Below are positions 38,201-46,535 of a stretch of 64,000 bases of DNA, one piece after another. A model generated the notes under the pieces. The model made no database searches. It was not told the DNA's origin and saw nothing but the letters and a program-made list of their open reading frames with translations. Each line of letters starts with the position of its first letter. Position 1 is the stretch's first letter. Source of the DNA: Candidatus Babela massiliensis (GTDB taxonomy: Bacteria > Babelota > Babeliae > Babelales > Babelaceae); the NCBI RefSeq assembly GCF_000513475.1, contig NC_023003.1:372001-436000 (forward strand), given 5' to 3'. A program made the translations under genes and the position numbers.

Positions 38201-40999
38201 ATCGGACCTAATATGATAAACAAATTTATTATTATATTTCACAAAATTATTAGACAAAATCTCAGCTACTTCATAAATCATTTGACAAACTTTTTTTCTT
38301 GTTCTTTCTATAGATAAACGGGAACATAAACTAAATCCAAATTCATCTTTATCATTCTCTTCTAAATTACTAGCCATGGAAGATAACTTAATCCATTCAT
38401 TACTCAAATTAAGCTTATAACACTTATCTTGGAACTCCGAAATTATCTCTGTCTTTCTTAAGGATTTAAATAAACAATCAGATATAAATGCCTTAGCTAA
38501 ATCTTTAACTCTAGCTTCAGTTATATATTTCGTCCACTTAGAATCCGCTTTACCAAAAAATTTATTTCTAAATTCATAGTCAGAAAATAATTGAAAATTA
38601 GACTTACAATCTAAAGAATTTAAAACAACAATAGCATTATAAAGCGAATAATAACCTGAGTAATAATCTTGAGAAATATTTTTATATTGAAATATATTAT
38701 CAAAATTCTTTAAATAATTATTTGGTCTAGATTTTTCTAGAAACTTTCGTAATTCCTCATCACTACTATTTCTTAAATCTTTTAACTTACCACTTAAAAA
38801 GTTTATTAATTTTGAAACATCGTCACAAACATAATCCCCCTGATTATTTCTTGAATCTGCTAATATAAACCTTGGCAATTCTCCTATTTTTTTAGTCATA
38901 ATCAAAGGAACCCAATGTTTTGCAATATCTAACATAAAAAGCAAAGATCCTCTGGTATTAGCATTAATAAAACTAGAAAAACTTCTTCTTAAATTATCGG
39001 ACTTTTCAAAAATTTCATGTAAGCTCTCATCATTAAACTTATCTATCCAAAATATTTGTAAATCTTTAAGAAATTCAAAATTCTTACACTTCGCTAATCT
39101 AAAGAGTGAATCAATTTCATCAGTAGATAACCAACTGCCTGGTTCATCAAAAACAGTATCTTTGGATATACCATTAAATCTAGTTAAAAAATTATCACTT
39201 GCAAAACAAGACCAATTGATAGTATAAATCTTGCTTTCATCTTTAACACTTAAATCATTAATACGATTATCAAAAATAACTTCGAATTTTAAATCTGAAA
39301 ACTCTATAAAATGTTCTTTAGCCTTAGCTATAATCTCAGACCTTTCCTTAAAACTTCTATACCTATATTCAAAGGCATCAATTATATCCTGTTTTTTGAC
39401 TATAACAGTAGCTTTATCATCTTCAAAATACACCAAATCTTCAACAAGATCACAAGCAACTTTGTAAATAAGATCACAAAATTCCTTTCTTAATTCTTCT
39501 AAATGGAATAAACTTAAATTTAAATGCTTTAATTTAATATATTTATCACTCAAATTCAATTTATAGCAATTGAAAGATGGTTCAGATACTATATCAACAC
39601 TTTTTAAGCTTTTGAGCAAATGATCTGCAATATAATATTCTACCAATTTTCTCATTCTATTTTGTATAATTAACTTCTTAGAACTAGAAGTAAATTCCTC
39701 AAACTTAATATCATTATCTTTGCTAAAAAGGTTAGCGCCAGAGCCATTTTCTAACAACTCTAAGTTTGTTAAAACATTATAAGCGGCATTATAACCTGAA
39801 AAATTGCTTTTAGTTTGATTAACTTTGCTATAAATTACCTCGGGATTATATATTTGCTTAATCAAATTAAAGATCTTCTTAGAACAAGTTCGATTTTTAT
39901 TATAATAAGAATCCATCAAAATAAAATTAGGCAAACTGTCCTTATCTTTAGTAAGAACACAAGTTATCCAATGTTTAGGAAAATAAAGCAAAAAAATTGC
40001 TGTTCCAGAATAATCCTTAGACTTAAAATCTATCACAAGTTGTTTTAAGGAAGCATTTAATAAAAATAATTCCTTAATTTCATTCTCCTTTAGAGTATCA
40101 ATACAAAAAATATTTGTATGTTTCAACTTTTTATCAGTCTCTATCAGAAATTCTATTTCCTCACTAGTTAACCACTCTCCAGCATTAGCTTCATTAGAAA
40201 CCTCTTGCCTATCATTAACATAAAATTTAACTCGATCTTGATTTGATATATCTTGCCAATTAATAACATAGACCTCATTAGGTTTATTTAAATTTTTGAT
40301 TTTATTATCAGAAATAATTTCAAAGTTAATACTAGAAAAATCTATTACTTCATAAATTTTATCGAAATTTTGAGATTTATAAAAAAGCTTAAAAATATTT
40401 ATAAAATCTTGTTTATCAACCCTGCAAGTAGCTTGGTCTTTTTCAAAAATTATTAAACGATTTGCAATATCACTAGAAACATCAACAATAAGGTTAATGA
40501 ATTTCTTTCTATATTCTTCAATATTTTTTAAATCAGAATAAAACTGCTTAAGCTTTACCCAGTTATTACTCAAATTTAACTTATAAGCATTCTCTTCAGG
40601 CTTCGAAATTATTTCTATATTTTTGAAACTTTTAAATAAATGATCAGCAATATAATATTTTGCAAGAGTTCTAATTCTTTTTTTTATAATTTCTTTAGTC
40701 CAAGTAGAATCTATAGAACCAAAATAATTACCTCTATCTTCATTACTAGTAAGTAACTTATATTTTGATGGATCTTCTAGGGCTTTTAATAATGTAAGAC
40801 CATTATAAAGAGCATGATATCCACAAGTTCCTCCAGTCTGTTGAGCAACTTCGTATTGAAATATATTATCTAAATTTTGAAATTTCTTATTCGGAATTTT
40901 ATTATCAGTTTCCATAGAACTTAAATAAAAATTGAAAGAAATAAAGACTCCAAATAAAATTTTGGTTAATTTATCTAACTCTGGTTTGCATAAAACCAT
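35252..40999 (-). CDS. Exported triple cysteine-protease-like / AAA+ ATPase fusion
   Basis: 1915 aa. Hydrophobic signal segment at about residues 12-28. Three homologous units follow (about 45-395, 396-760, 765-1130), each with YKLNLS and YxINW landmarks. Unit 1 has TCGYHALYNG (C59, H62), KHWITCV (H343) and LMDSYYN (D363), a Cys-His-Asp order and C-x2-H-x3-N pattern like papain-fold deubiquitinases such as Josephin. Unit 2 has S401 in place of Cys but keeps H695 and D715; unit 3 has S781, Y1088 and N1107, so both look catalytically dead. An AAA+ domain follows: Walker A GAPGTGKT (1220-1227), Walker B VIFIDEVD (1276-1283), ATN sensor (1318-1320), R1332. The tail is helical with a Gly/Pro-rich stretch at 1597-1632. 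AGGAGG lies 4 nt before the ATG. Protease assignment is inference. Confidence 0.8.
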   Translation of the reverse strand: MVLCKPELDKLTKILFGVFISFNFYLSSMETDNKIPNKKFQNLDNIFQYEVAQQTGGTCGYHALYNGLTLLKALEDPSKYKLLTSNEDRGNYFGSIDSTWTKEIIKKRIRTLAKYYIADHLFKSFKNIEIISKPEENAYKLNLSNNWVKLKQFYSDLKNIEEYRKKFINLIVDVSSDIANRLIIFEKDQATCRVDKQDFINIFKLFYKSQNFDKIYEVIDFSSINFEIISDNKIKNLNKPNEVYVINWQDISNQDRVKFYVNDRQEVSNEANAGEWLTSEEIEFLIETDKKLKHTNIFCIDTLKENEIKELFLLNASLKQLVIDFKSKDYSGTAIFLLYFPKHWITCVLTKDKDSLPNFILMDSYYNKNRTCSKKIFNLIKQIYNPEVIYSKVNQTKSNFSGYNAAYNVLTNLELLENGSGANLFSKDNDIKFEEFTSSSKKLIIQNRMRKLVEYYIADHLLKSLKSVDIVSEPSFNCYKLNLSDKYIKLKHLNLSLFHLEELRKEFCDLIYKVACDLVEDLVYFEDDKATVIVKKQDIIDAFEYRYRSFKERSEIIAKAKEHFIEFSDLKFEVIFDNRINDLSVKDESKIYTINWSCFASDNFLTRFNGISKDTVFDEPGSWLSTDEIDSLFRLAKCKNFEFLKDLQIFWIDKFNDESLHEIFEKSDNLRRSFSSFINANTRGSLLFMLDIAKHWVPLIMTKKIGELPRFILADSRNNQGDYVCDDVSKLINFLSGKLKDLRNSSDEELRKFLEKSRPNNYLKNFDNIFQYKNISQDYYSGYYSLYNAIVVLNSLDCKSNFQLFSDYEFRNKFFGKADSKWTKYITEARVKDLAKAFISDCLFKSLRKTEIISEFQDKCYKLNLSNEWIKLSSMASNLEENDKDEFGFSLCSRLSIERTRKKVCQMIYEVAEILSNNFVKYNNKFVYHIRSDDIFRIFENCFGQKGETIKDNICDIINLSDLDFEVISDYMIVNLNNNSKVYKINWQNRFNENFADLIDIENVTQFDICDPGLWISKEELENIISLEKISKIDIPRDIFIRCVDISKKNVIQELLKKDIDFREFIDNFNNIDYSGMAILLFSHKNYWITCVINKNKKELAKVFLVNCYENSNSAYLDEIITFIKLISEVSLEKPNVSKKDKNNTKDFNEFLNSNTIEQDSDTFDKDNKQETLAQSFKRIPSIMFRDLIGDLPIEIKNLVQSIKSEELSDKDIKNILLVGAPGTGKTSLAEAIAKETNSDFYYLNAGSLITSYQGSGSESINAVFNYTENSSKNSVIFIDEVDAITNNDINDKNGESLRATRNLQCNLSQNKSICILATNYPDKLPQPLKDRFITVEIKLPMVVDIVDFLRKGLRVKGYYSSTDTLQAIANMFNDLNYRDLSKILVNSTSMIKSRSIEDRILTEKDYIVAIYNQRPKMIIASEEHAKALLKYYLEIYGLQLQDVTFNNFWGKLFKHMFKCTAENVKNTVTNIKSRALNLRTLTINDIYTGMYWEQNGTLADQNLRFTILKHLINDKTTSDITDYVYNDIAAEAVDNFTAKDLQEVVDNAMISVRWRGLKFIKSHDLYIGLYSVLQKKAKAVQIIVGDHTISTLANEPKSGLSGEASLGASFSIPIPAPIPISLPINLRGGYNSSASQNYQWFKNTNVYHESRDLAENEKFLRNDIEGGSQNKKTRLDYRTEKLPGYYLRLAVIKYFLHNVNHDLSKEDIRKFAEITLDLTCYTLKEIINLGDRMRYEERWHNKPQGIFESKYPPYEFGNKKLLLVDLVKAADNLGIDLYRGDEKKLKETISQTRAKYKAKMEQFKDRYKDKELQKSMFGALSYNFEALLLLSNVQSLVKDFSKMESYDLDKEMSKLGIGDITFNHIKEIFNLSKILSKDDITMRDKDQLIAKYIAAYTMFGVIDTINRAKKFSRE

Positions 41000-41468
41000 A
41001 AAACCTCCTTGACATTAAAATAAAAAACAAGTTCTATTACAAAAATCTTACCACAATAATTAAATATTGCAATAAGAAATATTTAATTATTTAAAAATTT
41101 TAAAAAAAAAAGATTGGATTTAGAATTGCTCATATAGAAAATAATAATTAATAAAAATAATACTGATTTAATCATATAAGACCAAAATCATAATAATTAT
41201 AACAAGATAATATTGAGTTAAATCTATAACATAAAATCAAACAATATATTATTTTATTTCTTTACACTAACTAATTTGCAAAATTAATTAAGTAAATATC
41301 AGTATTTTAAATATAACCTATTTCACTTTTACAGATATTGCTTAATCCTATTTTAAATTTAAAAAAAAATAATTTTAACTATTTAAGCAATTGAAAAAAA
41401 TATAAATTATAGTATTATATTAATTAATATAAACTTTTTTATTTATTATAATTACGGAGGATTACTCA
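41000..41468. other. Divergent intergenic region, no gene seen
   Basis: AT-rich 469 bp between the divergent protease-like/AAA+ and Fic genes. It contains the AGGAGG ribosome-binding site of the former, a promoter-like pair for the latter (41391-41418), and no supported coding sequence or RNA gene. Confidence 0.5.
41391..41418 (+). promoter_or_regulatory. Candidate promoter of the Fic gene
   Basis: TTGAAA and TATTAT are separated by 16 nt, about 50 bp before the start codon and upstream of a GGAGG ribosome-binding site at 41456-41460. In DNA this AT-rich, -10-like boxes are common, so the call rests on the spacing and position. Confidence 0.35.
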
Positions 41469-42599
41469 ATGAAATTAAAATATTGTTTACTTATTTTAAT
41501 TACCCAAATATTTTCACTTTATTCAATGGAAAAACCTGAAGCTTTGTCTTCAGAGGAATCTATTAAAGTTCAACCTATATCAGAAACACCTATAACAAAA
41601 ATACCAAAATACGTTTATGAAAATTGCAATCAAGCTACAAGGTATAATTGGAACGAAGAATTTTTAGAAAAGTTAAAAAAACAAGTAAAAAATTTTTCTA
41701 AGGAAAAAGTATCAGCAAAATATCCAAATAAAAATGATTTTATTAGACACGCTGAAGGTTTTGATTGGGTTTATGGACTTAATTATCTTGAAGAAAATTA
41801 CTTAAAACCCAATATAGATTTTGTCAGTGCTTTATCTATTGACGAAGTTAAAAAAGTAAACGGATTTTTATCAAGATTAGTTTCTGATATACCAGGACAA
41901 TTTAGAAAACACTCCATTATATGGAGAAAAAGAAATTTTACGAATGCCGAAACTATATTCTTTGAATTTATAGAACATAACACTCCGGAAGATCTTTTCA
42001 TAGGCAATAATGATTTCAACCTAAGAGTCGATGATAACAAAAATATTAGCATTCTTGCTATAAAAAGAGTACTAGAATACTATAAGGCAAATCCTAGATG
42101 TATTCACGGTCTTACAAATCAAGCACTCGGAATCAATGTTGACGAAATCAAGACATGGGCACAAGAAAGTCTGGGTTTGCATAATAACGTTAAAAAAAAC
42201 ATAAAACCTAATTTTATAAACTTGACTACTTGGATCAACAAACGTATACATATGTTTCCAGCTTTTGATGTAATTGAAGAACAAGTATTAAACGCATTGG
42301 ATAAAATTAAAGATCCATCAATGCATCCTGTTAGAAAGGCTGCTTTTATTTGGTATGAAATAGTTAGGATACATATTTCTCATGAAGCAAATAAACGTAG
42401 TGGTAAAGCATTAGCATCTATAATATTACTTCAAAATGGTTATTTACCACCTTTAATTGACAAAGAAGACGAGAAATTATACCTAAGTACATTATTAACA
42501 TCATTGCATGAAGATAATTTTGAAATTTTCCTAAACTTTGTTATAAAAATGATAGAGAAAACTCAAGAAAAATATAAATCTGGTCTTTTAAAAATATAA
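41469..42599 (+). CDS. Exported Fic-domain protein (predicted AMP transferase)
   Basis: 376 aa with signal peptide (residues 1-19, ending SLYSM). The C-terminal half is a Fic domain: GQFRK (143-147) near the flap, HPVRKAAFIWYEIVRIH before the motif, and the motif HISHEANKRSGK at 302-313, fitting HxFx[D/E][A/G]N[G/K]RxxR with catalytic H302, E306, N308, R310, but Ser for Phe and Lys313 for the last Arg. LILLQNGYLPP-type sequence follows, as in Fic proteins. Fic enzymes usually transfer AMP from ATP to protein hydroxyls; with an export signal the target may be a host protein (inference). No separate inhibitory (S/T)xxxE(G/N) helix was identified. GGAGG lies 8 nt upstream. Confidence 0.85.
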   Translation: MKLKYCLLILITQIFSLYSMEKPEALSSEESIKVQPISETPITKIPKYVYENCNQATRYNWNEEFLEKLKKQVKNFSKEKVSAKYPNKNDFIRHAEGFDWVYGLNYLEENYLKPNIDFVSALSIDEVKKVNGFLSRLVSDIPGQFRKHSIIWRKRNFTNAETIFFEFIEHNTPEDLFIGNNDFNLRVDDNKNISILAIKRVLEYYKANPRCIHGLTNQALGINVDEIKTWAQESLGLHNNVKKNIKPNFINLTTWINKRIHMFPAFDVIEEQVLNALDKIKDPSMHPVRKAAFIWYEIVRIHISHEANKRSGKALASIILLQNGYLPPLIDKEDEKLYLSTLLTSLHEDNFEIFLNFVIKMIEKTQEKYKSGLLKI

Positions 42600-42621
42600 T
42601 TTACAAAAATTAAACATTTTT

Positions 42622-42651
42622 AAGCTAAAGCTTTAAAGCTTTAGCTTTTTT
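42622..42651 (+). terminator. Rho-independent terminator of the Fic gene
   Basis: A perfect palindrome built on GCTAAAGCTTTAAAGCTTTAGC is flanked by AA and followed by six T, 22 bp after the Fic stop codon. Confidence 0.75.
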
Positions 42652-42688
42652 ATTAACTAAAATTTGTTATCTTTACCAAAGTTACATT

Positions 42689-43310
42689 TGATGAAATAAT
42701 TAAAATAATATGTAAAATTAAAATAATTAATACCTCAATCATATTTATATAGAAAGTTCTTATGATGAAAAAATTAAATTTAATATTAATACTATTCACA
42801 ATAACTTTGATAAATGGTAATACTTACATCAAGGCCATTAATAATACCATAAGAGAGAAGATAGAACATGCTATAAAAAAAAGTAGACCTAATCTTTTAA
42901 ATCAATATCTATCAAAACTAAATTTAACAAAAACCGAAAAAGATAACCTTATTGAACTTGCTAATAGTATTTTAGAAATGAGAAAAACTAAAATGCAGTT
43001 TAACTTCATTTCACCTAAAAAAAATCCTGCTGACTTAGGATTGTGGAGTGTTATTTCAGGAATCATAATGGGAGGAATAGCAACCTCTAATTTAGGATGT
43101 TATTTCTTCTCAAATCTTTCATCTGATGAAAGGCAAAAAGCAATCTTATGCGGTACAGGAGGCTTATTGCTAGCAACATTACTTATTGCTTCCGGAATTA
43201 ATGATATAAAAAAAGATGAGACTTTTAGAACACGAAAACAAAAATATTTAGATGCCATAAAAATTAAACAATTATTAAATATCATAACGTTAGACAAAAT
43301 AAAAAACTAA
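42689..43310 (+). repeat. Copy 1 of a duplicated gene with its upstream region
   Basis: From TGATGAAATAATT at 42689 this block is repeated at 43443-44025. The first roughly 40 bp upstream are identical and the rest is similar, so the duplication carried the promoter region along with the gene. Confidence 0.75.
42762..43310 (+). CDS. Small exported two-helix membrane protein
   Basis: 182 aa, no recognised family. Signal peptide at about residues 1-24 (ends NTYIKA). A Lys-rich helical stretch with KKSRPNLLNQYLSKLNLTKTEKDNLIELANS follows in two parts, then two hydrophobic segments (about 87-108 and 127-146) separated by SSDERQKAI, then a Lys/Arg-rich tail. This signal-helix-two-membrane-segment plan resembles the small exported proteins at 56.9-61.2 kb, without clear sequence identity. 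A degenerate second copy follows. Function unknown. Confidence 0.7.
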   Translation: MMKKLNLILILFTITLINGNTYIKAINNTIREKIEHAIKKSRPNLLNQYLSKLNLTKTEKDNLIELANSILEMRKTKMQFNFISPKKNPADLGLWSVISGIIMGGIATSNLGCYFFSNLSSDERQKAILCGTGGLLLATLLIASGINDIKKDETFRTRKQKYLDAIKIKQLLNIITLDKIKN

Positions 43311-43442
43311 GTATACTAAAATAAACAAACTTTCAATCACACTTATTAGCAAAGATTTATTAAGTTATTTAATAGAATACAAATAGGTTTTGGGATAACA
43401 TTTCTTAATTTATACTAATACAATAGCGCAACCTCCAGATGC

Positions 43443-44025
43443 TGATGAAATAATTAAAATAATATGTAAAATTAAAATAAATAATCCTTCAATCATATTT
43501 ATATAGGAAATTCTTATGGTGAAAAAATTAAATTTGATACTATTATTCACAATAACTTTGATTAATAGTAATACTTACATCAAGGCCATTAATAATACTA
43601 TAAAAGAGAAAATAAACCATGCTATTAAAAAAAGTAGACCCTATCTTTTAAATCAATATCTACCAAGACTAAATTTAACACAAACCGAAAAAGATAACTT
43701 TATCTAGCTTTCTAATAGTATTTTAGAAATGAGAAAAACTAAAATGACACTTAATAATATTATTAAAACTAAGAATCCGCCGGAAACTAATGCTGTTATT
43801 AGCTTTATTATTGCAGCTATACTAGGCAAAACAGGAATCTCATATCTATATCAATTTCTTAAAACTAAAGATTGTGAATGCTTGCTTTTAGGAATAGGAT
43901 CTATATCGGTTACCGGTTTACTAGCACTTATGGTAATGTGTGATGTAGAAAGAGCAAAAAATTTTAGAACTAAAAAACAAAAATATTTAGATGCTTTAGA
44001 AGTAAAACAAATATTAAAAAAATAA
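43443..44025 (+). repeat. Copy 2 of the duplicated gene block
   Basis: Matches 42689-43310 from the upstream TGATGAAATAATT segment through the end of the gene; the membrane-segment portion is the most diverged part. Confidence 0.75.
43516..44025 (+). pseudogene. Second copy of the two-helix membrane protein, in-frame stop
   Basis: Paralogue of the gene at 42762-43310. The first 63 codons match closely (RPYLLNQYLPRLNLTQTEKD), then a TAG at 43705-43707 stands where copy 1 has GAA (Glu). The same frame continues without interruption to 44025 (ILEMRKTKM, two hydrophobic segments, FRTKKQKYLDALEVKQ). A single base-triplet change thus splits the gene; the downstream part diverges in the membrane segments. 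Either a recent nonsense pseudogene or, less likely, a readthrough case. Confidence 0.8.
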
Positions 44026-44083
44026 AATATTTTATTCAGTATAGAGAAGATGCTATCCTATACCGAATTTTAGTTAAATTAAC

Positions 44084-44392
44084 TTAATGTCTATTAACAG
44101 AATTTATAACATTAAACATTGAACTTAATATAGAACCTGAAATAGGATCAATACCTGCTGGAATAAATACAAATGGAGTAGGCCTTGTTGTTTTAGAAAT
44201 TCCTTTATTTTTATTATACCAAGTCCAAGCTCTTTGCCATAAATATCTGATATTTTCCCTAGTAATATTATCTTTAGACCAAGTACCCATATTTTCTTGA
44301 ACTCCATAAGCGACTCCACCAATAGCCGCTGTTAAAAGGGTATCTCTAGCTTTGATAGCAAAGCTATCAGGAGAAAAGCGACTCCCTAACAT
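44084..44392 (-). CDS. Short hypothetical protein, possibly a gene fragment
   Basis: 102 aa from the ATG at 44390-44392, not recognised. Composition looks protein-like: TLLTAAIGGVAYGVQENMG, two Trp-rich helices (YLWQRAWTWYNKN) and a Pro/Ile-rich C-terminus (TPFVFIPAGIDPISG). There is no Shine-Dalgarno before this ATG; a TTG six codons upstream is no better. It may be the 3' end of a lost larger gene or a genuine short protein. It stands alone on the minus strand between the duplicated membrane-protein block and dnaJ. Confidence 0.4.
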   Translation of the reverse strand: MLGSRFSPDSFAIKARDTLLTAAIGGVAYGVQENMGTWSKDNITRENIRYLWQRAWTWYNKNKGISKTTRPTPFVFIPAGIDPISGSILSSMFNVINSVNRH

Positions 44393-44644
44393 ATCACAGG
44401 AATATTTCAAAAAATATAAATAAATTTAAAGAAATATTTGAAGTTGAAAAGAATTGTTTTGTCAAAATAAAAATTTTGAATCAAAAAAGTTCAATATATA
44501 AAAAATGAATAAGCTATTATAATATAATAAAATCTTTCAATTCTATATAACCACCTTATACCAATTTTTTTTAATTATGGTATACTTTTAATAAAGATAA
44601 ACAAAGATTAATTAATATTATATTTATTTTTAAGAATAAGAATT

Positions 44645-45772
44645 ATGAGTAAAGCAGACTATTACAAAGTACTTGGTGTACCTAAAACGGCTACCCAAGA
44701 TGAAATTAAATCAGCATATAGAAAATTGGCTCTAAAATATCATCCTGATAGAAATCCGGACAACAAAGAGGCTGAAGAAAAATTCAAAGAAGCTGCTGAA
44801 GCTTATGAAGTTCTTTCAAATACTGAAAAGCGTAAGCAGTATGATCAATTTGGTCATGAAGGTCCTTCAATGGGTGGCTTTGGCGCAAATATGAATATGG
44901 ATGATATCTTTAGCAACTTTGAAGATATATTTGGCAATATCTTTGGAGCAGGACAGAAAAAGAAAAGTAAAAAATCAGGTCCTACACCAAAAAGAGGACA
45001 AGATCTGGCTAAAGAATTAAATATAAGCCTTGAAGAATCATTCTTAGGTACAACAAAAGATATTAAAGTATATCGTTATGTAAGCTGTGATGTATGTCAT
45101 GGAAAAGGTTCTCAAGAACCTTCATCAATAGAAGTTTGTAAAGAATGTACAGGAACCGGACAAGTTGGTTATCGACATGGAATATTCATGTATACTCAAG
45201 CATGTCCAGTATGTAATGGTGAAGGCTTCATAATTAAAAATCCATGTACAAAATGTAAAGGTCAAACTAGAATTCAGCAATACGATAGCTTAAAAATTAG
45301 TATTCCAAAGGGAATATTTGATAAAGCTGAATTAAGAATTCCTGAAAAAGGTGATGCTGGGACCTTTAACGGACCTGCTGGTGACTTATATTTAAGAGTA
45401 CATGTAATGCCTCATCCAACATTCAAAAGAGTGGAAGATGACATACACTGTTCAATTTTACTAACATATCCACAATTTGTATTTGGATCTCAAGTAGAAA
45501 TTGAAAATATAGATGGCACTAAAGAAAGTCTAAAAGTTCCTAAAGGTTGGCAAATTGGCGATCCTATAAGAATTAAAGGTCAAGGATTTCAAAAAATAAG
45601 AGGTAAAACTAAAGGTGATTTAGTAGTAACTCCAAAATGTGATATACCTAAAAAGCTATCTGCCTCTGCTGAAAAAGCGTTAAAAGAGTATTCTGATGCT
45701 ATTGGAACTCAAATCAACGAAAATGAATCAGATGGTTCAATAAAAAGTTTTTTTAAAAAATTTTTAGGCTAA
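44645..45772 (+). CDS. dnaJ: Chaperone DnaJ
   Basis: Hsp40 cochaperone that delivers clients to DnaK. All standard parts are present in order: J-domain (residues 4-68, HPD in LKYHPDRNP), a short Gly/Phe-rich linker (about 77-110), and the zinc region with [24 protein letters not shown] and CTKCKGQT, whose last repeat ends in T rather than G. The two C-terminal beta domains carry [11 protein letters not shown] and the [15 protein letters not shown] signature. The length of 375 aa is normal. It is monocistronic here and far from grpE; no heat-shock operator was recognised upstream. Confidence 0.97.
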   Translation: MSKADYYKVLGVPKTATQDEIKSAYRKLALKYHPDRNPDNKEAEEKFKEAAEAYEVLSNTEKRKQYDQFGHEGPSMGGFGANMNMDDIFSNFEDIFGNIFGAGQKKKSKKSGPTPKRGQDLAKELNISLEESFLGTTKDIKVYRYVSCDVCHGKGSQEPSSIEVCKECTGTGQVGYRHGIFMYTQACPVCNGEGFIIKNPCTKCKGQTRIQQYDSLKISIPKGIFDKAELRIPEKGDAGTFNGPAGDLYLRVHVMPHPTFKRVEDDIHCSILLTYPQFVFGSQVEIENIDGTKESLKVPKGWQIGDPIRIKGQGFQKIRGKTKGDLVVTPKCDIPKKLSASAEKALKEYSDAIGTQINENESDGSIKSFFKKFLG

Positions 45773-45839
45773 TCTAAAAAAATAGTTTAAACTTTATAAT
45801 CAAATAAGTTTTTCATATTAAAAGTGTTGGGTTTAGATT

Positions 45840-46535
45840 ATGTGTTTTTCTGCAAAAGCAAGTTTTATTGCCTCTATATCGCTTGGATTTATCGGTTTAG
45901 CTACTTTAAAACAAGTAAAAAAAAAGACGCAATTGCTTTTTGCACTTATACCACTAATGTTTTCTATTCAACAGTTTAGTGAAGGACTTATTTGGTTATT
46001 AAAAGACAATTTTAGTACCAATCATATTTTAATAAAAGCTTTATCTTATATATTTTTAAATTTTGCACTTATAATTTGGCCTATAGTTATTCCTTTATCT
46101 CTTTATAATTTAGAAGAAGATAAAAATAGAAGATGGTATTTAAAAATACTTTTATCACTGGGACTTGCATGGGCTATTTTATTTTTTGTAGTACTATTAA
46201 AAGAGCAGGTTTTTGTGGCTATCGAATGCTCACATATTTACTATAATGTTCATGTACCATTTTATAAAAACTATAATTTAGCATTAACAGTTTATGGTAT
46301 GACAACTATATTGCCATTTTTTATCTCAACAAGAAAAAGCATGAAAATATTTGGAACCTTACTTTTATTCTCATGTCTAATATCTTATGTATGCTGGTAT
46401 AATTATTTAACTTCTGTTTGGTGCTTTTTTGCAGCACTATTGAGCTTATCGGTTTACGTTATTATTAAGTGGCAAAATATAAAAGAAAACTATTTGACTG
46501 TACTTAATAGATACAAAAATCTAAATAAAATTTAA
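45840..46535 (+). CDS. DUF6629-like seven-helix membrane protein
   Basis: 231 aa. It starts MCFSAKASFIASISLGFIG, the characteristic opening of DUF6629 proteins (MCFSATASF), and has about seven hydrophobic segments spread over the whole length with a short basic C-terminus. An acidic residue in the third helix (FSEGLIWLL) is conserved-looking. Function of the family is unknown. It follows dnaJ by 67 bp with only a weak ribosome-binding site (GTTGGG), and its last 4 bp overlap the convergent NurA-like gene. Confidence 0.75.
   Translation: MCFSAKASFIASISLGFIGLATLKQVKKKTQLLFALIPLMFSIQQFSEGLIWLLKDNFSTNHILIKALSYIFLNFALIIWPIVIPLSLYNLEEDKNRRWYLKILLSLGLAWAILFFVVLLKEQVFVAIECSHIYYNVHVPFYKNYNLALTVYGMTTILPFFISTRKSMKIFGTLLLFSCLISYVCWYNYLTSVWCFFAALLSLSVYVIIKWQNIKENYLTVLNRYKNLNKI

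Noticed and set aside
44039-44070. Hairpin after the duplicated membrane-protein pseudogene
   Set aside because: Only about 6 bp of stem (GTATAG/CTATAC) with a loop over 10 nt and no T-run.
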